Shown piece by piece: positions 1-6,486 of a stretch of DNA of 32,629 bases. Source of the DNA: Acinetobacter rudis (GTDB taxonomy: Bacteria > Pseudomonadota > Gammaproteobacteria > Pseudomonadales > Moraxellaceae); assembly GCF_000829675.1 (NCBI RefSeq), contig NZ_BBRX01000045.1, forward strand, positions 1 through 32,629. The letters run 5' to 3'. Numbering within the stretch: position 1 is the first letter of the stretch; each line of letters begins with the position of its first letter. The notes under the pieces were generated by a model. The model searched no databases and was not told the DNA's origin. It saw only the letters and a program-made list of their open reading frames with translations. Both the position numbers and the translations under genes were made by a program.

Positions 1-17
1 AAGGGATTAAGTCCCTT
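1..17. terminator. Hairpin at window edge, probable terminator of the MATE gene
   Basis: AAGGGA and TCCCTT form a 6-bp stem around a TTAAG loop, 22 bases past the stop codon of the minus-strand MATE gene. The bases that would form the U-tract on the minus strand lie outside the window, so it is only a likely terminator. Confidence 0.4.
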
Positions 18-38
18 CAGTTTATTTGTCTTATCACT

Positions 39-1418
39 CTAAGGCACTTTAGCCGTGGGTGGAATATCATGTGGGACTAAACTACACCGTTTGTTGATGA
101 CATGTAGTCGTGCGAGTAGTAAGACACAGGCTACACTAAGACCCACAATTAGGCCAATCCATACCCCAGCAGCACCAATGTCAGTATAACGTGCCAAATA
201 AATTCCGACTGGAAATGCAATGACCCAGTAAGCAAGCATCGTGATCCACATTGGGCCTTGAGTATCTTGCATACCTCGTAGGCAACCTGCTGCACTGACT
301 TGCCAGCCATCCATTAGTTGATAAGCCATGGCAAATAATAATAGATACATCGTGACATCACGTACCCAAGGGTCATCATTATAAAGTGCAATAATTTCAG
401 GACGGAAGAACCAAATTAAAGACATGGTAATCAATGCAAACAAGGTGCTCATTATTAAACCGACTTGTTGTACTTTACGAATAGCAGCCCAATTTTTCTC
501 GCCGTAATATAAGCCAATATGAATGGTTAAGGCGATGGCTAAGGACATCGGAATCATAAATAAGACCGAGGTGACCGACATGGCAATCTGATGAGCAGCA
601 ATGGTAATTGCGCCTAGTGGACTTAACACAATGGCAGCAGTACTAAAAATACTGACTTCAAAAAAGATTGCTAAACCAATGGGGAGACCAAGATGTAAGA
701 TGCGTTTGATCCAAGTCAGATCTATTGTTTCAAAACGATCAAATACAGGCGTCTTTTGATAACGTTTTGCTTTAAAAATAAATCCAGCTAAAGCGATTAG
801 CATTAACCACTGTAAGATCGAGGTGGCGAAACCACAGCCAGCACTGCCAAGATGAGGAATTGACCCAATACCATTCATGAAGATATAGTTCAGTGGGATT
901 AATACAACTAAGGCAACTAAACTGATTGCAGTCACAGGTCGCGGATAGCCTAAGGCCTCTGAATAACCTCGTAGTGCAGCATACATGGTCACAGCAGGCA
1001 TGCCGATTCCAATCGCATGTAAAAATAAACTTGCTTTAGGATGCAATGCCTCAGGTACTCGAAATAGATCGAGAAATAGCGGCATGATCTGCAACAACAG
1101 CCCTGCTATGACGCCAACAATCAGAGCTAACCACAGCGATTGTCTTGCGATACGGCTAATATCTTTAGGTTTATTTGCACCACGTGCTTGTGCAACAAGA
1201 GGGGTTGTGGCGATTAAAATACCGCTGGATAACAACATAATGGGAATCCAAATCCCGACAGCAACCCCAATCGCAGCAAGATCATCGGCAGACATGTGAC
1301 CTGCCATGACAGTATCAATAAGGCCAAATCCTGCTTGGGCAAATTGAGTGACCAAGATTGGCAGCATCAGCCGCGAAAGTTGCTTAAACTGATAAAGTCC
1401 TTGCGTGACGTTTGACAC
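39..1418 (-). CDS. MATE-family multidrug efflux pump, AbeM/NorM-like
   Basis: A 459-residue inner-membrane protein with about twelve hydrophobic segments arranged as two MatE repeats. Members of this family export cationic drugs and dyes in exchange for Na+ or H+. Characteristic stretches include QFAQAGFGLIDTVMAGH near the N-terminus, a conserved GSAGCGFATS in the middle and SAAGCLRGMQDTQ in the second half. The sequence closely resembles what I recall of Acinetobacter AbeM (448 residues), but it differs enough that I treat it as a homologue. The start is GTG (complement of 1416-1418), preceded by AGGT at about six bases; this gives the MSNVT N-terminus also seen in AbeM. The small DMT-like gene lies 37 bases upstream on the same strand, so the two may be co-transcribed. 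Family assignment is firm; substrates are inferred. Confidence 0.93.
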   Translation of the reverse strand: MSNVTQGLYQFKQLSRLMLPILVTQFAQAGFGLIDTVMAGHMSADDLAAIGVAVGIWIPIMLLSSGILIATTPLVAQARGANKPKDISRIARQSLWLALIVGVIAGLLLQIMPLFLDLFRVPEALHPKASLFLHAIGIGMPAVTMYAALRGYSEALGYPRPVTAISLVALVVLIPLNYIFMNGIGSIPHLGSAGCGFATSILQWLMLIALAGFIFKAKRYQKTPVFDRFETIDLTWIKRILHLGLPIGLAIFFEVSIFSTAAIVLSPLGAITIAAHQIAMSVTSVLFMIPMSLAIALTIHIGLYYGEKNWAAIRKVQQVGLIMSTLFALITMSLIWFFRPEIIALYNDDPWVRDVTMYLLLFAMAYQLMDGWQVSAAGCLRGMQDTQGPMWITMLAYWVIAFPVGIYLARYTDIGAAGVWIGLIVGLSVACVLLLARLHVINKRCSLVPHDIPPTAKVP

Positions 1419-1455
1419 AAAAAATACCTGTTATCTAGATGCTAACGATGATAAA

Positions 1456-1929
1456 TCAACGTTGTAGTGTGAGTAAAACACCAATGAAAATGGCGATGGC
1501 CCCGAGTAAGCGGGTAATGGAGATCGGGGTTTTATTTAAACCAAACCAAGCAAAATGATCAATCAGCATAGAGCTGAGTACCTGACCAAAAATGACAAGA
1601 CCTGTGAATGTGAGTAAACCCAATTGTGGTGCAGTATAAATACTTATACTGATCGCATATACCCCTAAGCACCCTCCTAAATAAAGATACCAAGGCACCT
1701 GCTGTAGTTGAGCTAAATTGGGTTTGGCTGTGGTTTGTAGGAGTACCAGCGCCGCTAAAACACAGCTCCCGATGACAAAAGAAATCAACGCTGCATTTAA
1801 GGTTGAGCCGACAACATTACGAAGTTGGCTGTTGAGTGAAGTTTGTATCGCCATTGCTAGACCTATACCCATGGTCAGGGCAAAGAGTAATAATAAGTGC
1901 TGTGTTATTTTCATCTGTTGATCATCCAT
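1456..1929 (-). CDS. DMT/YdcZ-family (DUF606) small membrane protein
   Basis: A 157-residue, very hydrophobic protein with about five transmembrane segments, the size and pattern of the YdcZ/DUF606 branch of the drug/metabolite transporter superfamily. The segment around residues 27-45 (AIQTSLNSQLRN) and the GLVIFGQVLSSMLIDHF stretch near residues 110-126 match the family as I know it. Function within the family is generally uncharacterised. An in-frame ATG at 1914 (MKITQHLL) is an alternative start; neither start has a strong ribosome-binding site. It is divergent from hemW (about 100 bases between starts) and lies directly upstream of the MATE pump on the same strand. Confidence 0.82.
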   Translation of the reverse strand: MDDQQMKITQHLLLLFALTMGIGLAMAIQTSLNSQLRNVVGSTLNAALISFVIGSCVLAALVLLQTTAKPNLAQLQQVPWYLYLGGCLGVYAISISIYTAPQLGLLTFTGLVIFGQVLSSMLIDHFAWFGLNKTPISITRLLGAIAIFIGVLLTLQR

Positions 1930-2030
1930 TGTGTCGTTATTTTTTCTTTAGTTTAAAACAATTTGATGACAGTGACGAAGTCGGGATCGATGCATGTTAA
2001 AATTGCATTTATTTGCCTAGAGCATTGCAG

Positions 2031-3185
2031 TTGTCTGTCCTAAATCCCACCACTATTCCTTTATCCTTATATATTCATATGCCATGGTGTGTACGCAAGT
2101 GTCCATACTGTGATTTTAATTCACATGCTGTCCCTGATGGTCAATTGGCCCTATCTTTAGAACGTGAGTACCTACAAGCATTAGTAGCGGATTTTAAGAC
2201 CCAACTCGAATTTATACAGGGTCGCCAGATTCATAGTATTTTTATTGGAGGAGGAACTCCCTCTTTAATTTCCGCTGAGGGCTATCAGTGGTTATTTATC
2301 CAATTACAGCAATGGGTGACTTTTGAACAGGGCTGTGAAATCACTTTAGAGGCAAACCCTGGAACTTTGGAACACGAACCTTTTGCAGCTTATCTACAGG
2401 CAGGAATTAATCGACTCTCAATCGGTGTGCAAAGTTTTAATACAGCCCATTTAGAAAAATTGGGTCGTATTCATAGCGAGCATGATGCAATGAATGCGAT
2501 TCGTTTGGCTCGTGCTGCAGGTTTTGAAAGAGTGAATGTCGACTTGATGCATGGTTTACCTGAACAAACTTTGACACAGGCCTTGTTAGATTTACGCTTG
2601 GCCGTTGAGCAGGGCGCGACGCATATTTCTTGGTATCAACTGACCATCGAACCCAATACAGTATTTTTCCGTACTCAGCCAATCTTGCCACATGATGATG
2701 TGCTTGAACAAATTCAGTTACAGGGTGAGGCATATCTACGAGCACAGGGTTTTGAGAACTATGAGGTTTCGGCATGGCGTAAGGAGCGCCCATCTGCACA
2801 TAATCTGAATTATTGGCAGTTTGGTGATTACTTGGCAATCGGTGCAGGTGCGCATGGCAAAGTAACCTTGCCAGATGGCGTTTATCGTTACCAAAAAACA
2901 CGGTTGCCAAAGGACTATTTAGCCAAAGTTCCTGCTGAGAATTTGCAATTCAAGGCGATCGAAGCAGAAGAGATGCCTTTTGAGTTTATGATGAATGCAC
3001 TTCGTTTAAATCAAGGTGTAGCAACCCAGAGTTACACTGCGCGTACCGGTTTATCCATACAAGGTTTAGAGCCAGCTTTAAATGATTTGCGCAGTAAGGG
3101 CTTATTGGTTGAAGAAAGAGAACAATTGGCGTGTACCGAGCATGGACATTTATTTTTAAACTCAGTTTTAGAAGCGTTTTTATAA
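2031..3185 (+). CDS. hemW: HemW, radical-SAM haem chaperone
   Basis: A 384-residue radical-SAM protein of the HemN/HemW superfamily. C20, C24 and C27 (IHMPWCVRKCPYCDF) make the CxxxCxxC iron-sulfur motif, followed by IFIGGGTPSL, EANPGT, SIGVQSF, DLMHGLPEQT and NLNYWQFGDY. These match E. coli HemW along its length, and the C-terminal HLFLNSVLEAFL is also typical. HemW lacks the YTSYPT and GCH features of true coproporphyrinogen dehydrogenase and is thought to insert haem into respiratory proteins. I favour the TTG at 2031 because TAGAG lies eight bases upstream and the result begins MSVLNPTT; an in-frame TTG at 2013 would add six residues without a visible ribosome-binding site. Downstream lies an interrupted palindrome rather than a classical terminator. 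Confidence 0.93.
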   Translation: MSVLNPTTIPLSLYIHMPWCVRKCPYCDFNSHAVPDGQLALSLEREYLQALVADFKTQLEFIQGRQIHSIFIGGGTPSLISAEGYQWLFIQLQQWVTFEQGCEITLEANPGTLEHEPFAAYLQAGINRLSIGVQSFNTAHLEKLGRIHSEHDAMNAIRLARAAGFERVNVDLMHGLPEQTLTQALLDLRLAVEQGATHISWYQLTIEPNTVFFRTQPILPHDDVLEQIQLQGEAYLRAQGFENYEVSAWRKERPSAHNLNYWQFGDYLAIGAGAHGKVTLPDGVYRYQKTRLPKDYLAKVPAENLQFKAIEAEEMPFEFMMNALRLNQGVATQSYTARTGLSIQGLEPALNDLRSKGLLVEEREQLACTEHGHLFLNSVLEAFL

Positions 3186-3212
3186 CAATTATTGAGGCAT
3201 TTTATTTAAATG

Positions 3213-3256
3213 ATGTCGGCATAAGCTAAATATGGTGGGTTTAGCGGTGCCGACAT
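3213..3256. repeat. Interrupted palindrome downstream of hemW
   Basis: ATGTCGGC (3213-3220) pairs with GCCGACAT (3249-3256). Inside this, GCTAAA (3225-3230) pairs with TTTAGC (3240-3245) around a nine-base loop. The flanks are A/T-rich, but neither strand shows a clean T-run straight after the stem, so it may be a poor terminator or an RNA 3'-end structure for hemW. Confidence 0.6.
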
Positions 3257-3362
3257 TAAAAAATAATATTTAGAGAATAATTAGCGCATCTAATTGAATA
3301 GGTAGAGATTGTTGAGTTAAGGTGTGAGCTTTACGTGTATTCGCTTTTAGCATCTTGGATGA

Positions 3363-3407
3363 ATCTAGAGCGATGTTGAACTTGTGAAGAGGGTCATTGC
3401 TCTAGAT
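3363..3407 (+). repeat. 13-bp stem-loop upstream of the unrecognised gene
   Basis: ATCTAGAGCGATG (3363-3375) and CATTGCTCTAGAT (3395-3407) are complementary at twelve of thirteen positions; the remaining pair is G-U in RNA. The loop is 19 bases. It ends 62 bases before the start codon at 3470, so it could be an RNA leader structure or a dyad operator. Confidence 0.6.
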
Positions 3408-3469
3408 GTAAGGGTTAAAATGACATAAGACGCAAATTGAATTAATGATGAAATAATACGGGAGTGTAC

Positions 3470-4327
3470 ATGTCGAAATTAGAAGTTAGACCCGAAAACC
3501 ATAAGATATTTGTTTTTAATAAAGTGTTCGAATTTGCCTCTGCTAAACAACAGGCTGAAAAAAAGAAACTCAATGCTTTTGGTATGTTCGCTAAATTTAA
3601 CCCATTAAAGCGACCTACAGATGAAACGGTTTTACTCAAAGAGCAAATTTTACGATACGAACCTTTTTGGTTTGTCGAGAGCAAACGTCAGGTCGATTAC
3701 AGCTGTGCAGTGACTTATTCTATTCCTGTGCATAATCCGCATACTACAGCTATTTCAATTCAGCAAACTGGTGTGGAACAAGCAAGCTATCCGGTAATTC
3801 GTCATCAAGATAAATCCAAGGCGGAGGTACAGGTGGTAGAGCATTGCCATCGTGCAATTCATTACTCAAATTATTTTGATGGCTTAAAACGTGAGATTAA
3901 ACCGAGCATCTTAGCGGATTATATTAAAAAGTTTAATCATGATGAAGTACAAGAAGTTGCAATGGATAATGTGCTGCAGCCATTATTATCCGTGGACGAG
4001 CTTACCAGTTTTGTTCGTTCATCACTGCAAAATCAGGTGATTAATGCAACAAATATCGAGTCTGATTTAGAAGAGATCAGTTCTTTATATGTGTACTTTA
4101 GACCGGTTTATGCTTTTGAGTATCATTGGTCTACAGCGGATAAAGTCGGGGTGATTGAGGTTGATGGGCTTACAGGTGAAATTCTAGAAAATGGCCATTG
4201 GTTCAAAGGTACATTTGATCAAGCCTTTACCCGCGACAACTTAATTGAGCTCAGTGCTGAATTGGCCTCTACTGTTGTACCAGGAGGCGGAACAATGGTG
4301 AAGATCGCCTCAAAAGTCATTCCTTAA
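3470..4327 (+). CDS. Conserved-looking hypothetical cytoplasmic protein
   Basis: I do not recognise this 285-residue protein. It has no signal peptide and no membrane segment, and is rich in charged residues, so it is probably cytoplasmic. A basic N-terminal part (residues about 20-55) precedes a mixed region containing a CHRAIHYS motif. The C-terminal third has YVYFRPVYAFEYHW followed by VIEVDGLTGEILENG, an aromatic-rich strand pattern ending in a DG-TG turn of the kind seen in small beta domains such as PepSY-like folds; that resemblance is a guess. It ends in a small glycine-rich stretch (VVPGGGTM). The ATG at 3470 has GGGAG at 3460-3464, five bases upstream; an in-frame GTG at 3464 overlaps that site and is less likely. 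The gene stands alone, convergent with the acyl-CoA dehydrogenase gene. Confidence 0.75.
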   Translation: MSKLEVRPENHKIFVFNKVFEFASAKQQAEKKKLNAFGMFAKFNPLKRPTDETVLLKEQILRYEPFWFVESKRQVDYSCAVTYSIPVHNPHTTAISIQQTGVEQASYPVIRHQDKSKAEVQVVEHCHRAIHYSNYFDGLKREIKPSILADYIKKFNHDEVQEVAMDNVLQPLLSVDELTSFVRSSLQNQVINATNIESDLEEISSLYVYFRPVYAFEYHWSTADKVGVIEVDGLTGEILENGHWFKGTFDQAFTRDNLIELSAELASTVVPGGGTMVKIASKVIP

Positions 4328-4400
4328 GCGGGCTTTAAACATCCTCATCCCCATTTTAGCAGGAGTGAGGGTGTTGTATATTTTTAGATATTTCAGCAGC

Positions 4401-4429
4401 AAAAAAAGAGCGCTTTAGCGCTCTTTTTT
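4401..4429. terminator. Bidirectional intrinsic terminator
   Basis: AAAAAGAGCGC and GCGCTCTTTTT form a stem around TTTA, with an A-run on the left and a T-run on the right. It therefore works in both orientations and separates the convergent hypothetical gene (ending 4327) and acyl-CoA dehydrogenase gene (ending 4455). Confidence 0.9.
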
Positions 4430-4454
4430 GTATTGAGTTGATGAATACTAGAAA

Positions 4455-6278
4455 TTAGTAATCAAAACTAAAGTGATCTGCTGGTAGAGAAGTCAAAGTG
4501 CTTGAAGGATTTACCATAGATTCAGCATGACCTTGAGCACGTGGCAATAGACGTTCGAAATAGAAGTCTGCTACTTTGATCTTCGCTTTATAGAACTCAG
4601 TAGTTTCTTTACCTTTTCCTGTTTCTAACATTTCTGATGCAGTCGCAGCTTGTTGAGCCCAGAAATAAGCCATCATGGCATAGCCTGAGAACATCAAGTA
4701 GTCTACAGAAGCACTTGAAACGATATCACGGTCTTTGCGTGCCGCTAATAATATACGTACAGTCAGGGCATTCCACTGGGCACAGATCTTAGTCAAATCC
4801 CATGCAAAACGACGCATATATTTGTTACGAGCATGACGGCCACAGAATTTTAAGATTTCACCTGTGTATTCGCGTACAACTTTACCTTTCGATGATAGTA
4901 AAACTTTACGGCCAATTAAGTCCAAAGCTTGCACACCAGTTGTACCTTCATACAAAGTTGCGATACGGGCATCACGTGCGATTTGTTCCATACCTTGTTC
5001 TTTGATATAGCCATGACCACCGTAAACTTGCATACCCAAGTTTGCTGCTTCCAAACCAAGCTCAGTTAAGAACCCTTTAAGGATTGGGGTGTAGAAACCG
5101 AGTTTGTCATCATATTCATCAAATTTAGCTTGATCGCCTTGAGCTAGTGCATCTGTCATTTTATCTGCGATTTGCGCCGCATAATAAATCATGGCACGAC
5201 CACCTTCAGCAATAGCTTTTTGGGTCAGCAACATGCGACGTACATCAGCATGATAAATAATCGGGTCAGCCACTTTTTCTGGCTCTTTTTTACCAGAGAG
5301 TGCGCGCATAGAGAGACGTTCTTTTGCATAAGGTAATGAACCTTGGAACGATAACTCAGCATGTGCAAGACCTTGTACAGCAGTACCAATACGTGCAGTG
5401 TTCATAAAGGTAAACATTGCATGTAAACCTTTGTTTGGTTCACCAATAAGGTAACCTTTTGCTTGATCAAAGTTCAATACAGCTGTTGCGGATGCACAGA
5501 TCCCCATTTTATGTTCGATTGAACCACAGCTCACACCATTGCGTTCGCCAATGCTACCATCTTCATTAATGAGGAATTTAGGTACGATAAATAATGAAAT
5601 ACCACGTGTACCTTGTGGTGCATCTGGTAGGCGTGCAAGTACGATATGAATAATGTTTTCAGTGAGGTCGTGTTCGCCTGCTGAAATAAAAATTTTAGTG
5701 CCTGAGATCAGGTAGCTACCATCATCATTGGCTGTAGCTTTGGCTTTTACTTGACCTAAGTCTGTACCACATTGTGGTTCTGTTAAACACATTGTGCCAG
5801 ACCAAGTACCTTCTACAAGGTGCGGCATATAAGTGTTTTTTTGTTCTTCAGTACCAAACTGCATGATGGTGTTCATACACCCCATGCTAAGACCTGGGTA
5901 CATGGTAAATGACCAGTTTGCAGTACCCATCATCTCTGATTTGATCAAATTTAAAGACATTGGTAGGTTTTGACCACCAAATTCTTCAGGATAGGATAGT
6001 CCTTGCCAACCGCTTTGTACGAATTGGTCATAAGCTTCTTTGTAGCCTTTTGGTGTAGTAACTTCGCCGTCTTTAAAGTGACAACCTTCTTCGTCGCCAC
6101 TGTGATAAATCGGTGAAAGAACATTTTCACAAAAGTCTGCAGCCCCTTCCAAAATCATTTCTACTGTATCTGGATCAGCATTTTCACCATTTTGTAGCGT
6201 TTGGTAATGCGCAGGGAAGTCGAACATTTCATTCATTAAAAAACGAATATCGCGTAAGGGCGCTTTATATGTAGGCAT
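4455..6278 (-). CDS. Large acyl-CoA dehydrogenase (DmdC/FadE-like)
   Basis: A 607-residue flavoprotein of the long acyl-CoA dehydrogenase subgroup, with an extra N-terminal segment and an extended C-terminal helical domain as in 3-methylmercaptopropionyl-CoA dehydrogenase (DmdC). Members oxidise acyl-CoA to 2-enoyl-CoA with FAD and pass electrons to ETF. Visible signatures are MCLTEPQCGTDLG (residues 163-175) in the flavin/substrate region, GTKIFISAGEHD (193-204), QVYGGHGYIKEQG (417-429) and LYEGTTGVQALDL, in which E444 is the expected catalytic base. The length is normal for this subgroup and much longer than the roughly 380-residue short-chain enzymes. The start MPTYKAPL at 6278 fits the family. 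The gene is monocistronic here and divergent from the large lipoprotein gene. The physiological substrate cannot be told from sequence; beta-oxidation of fatty or aryl-alkyl acids is the usual context. Confidence 0.93.
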   Translation of the reverse strand: MPTYKAPLRDIRFLMNEMFDFPAHYQTLQNGENADPDTVEMILEGAADFCENVLSPIYHSGDEEGCHFKDGEVTTPKGYKEAYDQFVQSGWQGLSYPEEFGGQNLPMSLNLIKSEMMGTANWSFTMYPGLSMGCMNTIMQFGTEEQKNTYMPHLVEGTWSGTMCLTEPQCGTDLGQVKAKATANDDGSYLISGTKIFISAGEHDLTENIIHIVLARLPDAPQGTRGISLFIVPKFLINEDGSIGERNGVSCGSIEHKMGICASATAVLNFDQAKGYLIGEPNKGLHAMFTFMNTARIGTAVQGLAHAELSFQGSLPYAKERLSMRALSGKKEPEKVADPIIYHADVRRMLLTQKAIAEGGRAMIYYAAQIADKMTDALAQGDQAKFDEYDDKLGFYTPILKGFLTELGLEAANLGMQVYGGHGYIKEQGMEQIARDARIATLYEGTTGVQALDLIGRKVLLSSKGKVVREYTGEILKFCGRHARNKYMRRFAWDLTKICAQWNALTVRILLAARKDRDIVSSASVDYLMFSGYAMMAYFWAQQAATASEMLETGKGKETTEFYKAKIKVADFYFERLLPRAQGHAESMVNPSSTLTSLPADHFSFDY

Positions 6279-6486
6279 GCGGTAATCCTATAAAAATTGT
6301 TATGGATTTTTCAATCGATGATTTGATTATTCATTTTTAGATACAAAAAGCATTGATAATAGTAGGCAAATAAAATGTCAGAAAGGCGAATGAGAAAAAA
6401 TTAACCGAGCATTCCCGTTTGTTTTTTGATAGTATTTTTTAAATTTTACCAGTTATTTACAATTTAAAATTAGGGTGAAGCATCTG

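Larger units (their letters stand above)
3186..3469. other. Intergenic region with two inverted repeats, no gene
   Basis: This 284-base stretch between hemW and the unrecognised gene holds two independent inverted repeats, listed separately (3213-3256 and 3363-3407). I see no reading frame with coding character and no promoter I would defend. Confidence 0.6.

Noticed and set aside
2437..2910. 157-codon open frame on the minus strand inside hemW
   Set aside because: It lies entirely within a clearly functional hemW and has no plausible protein features.
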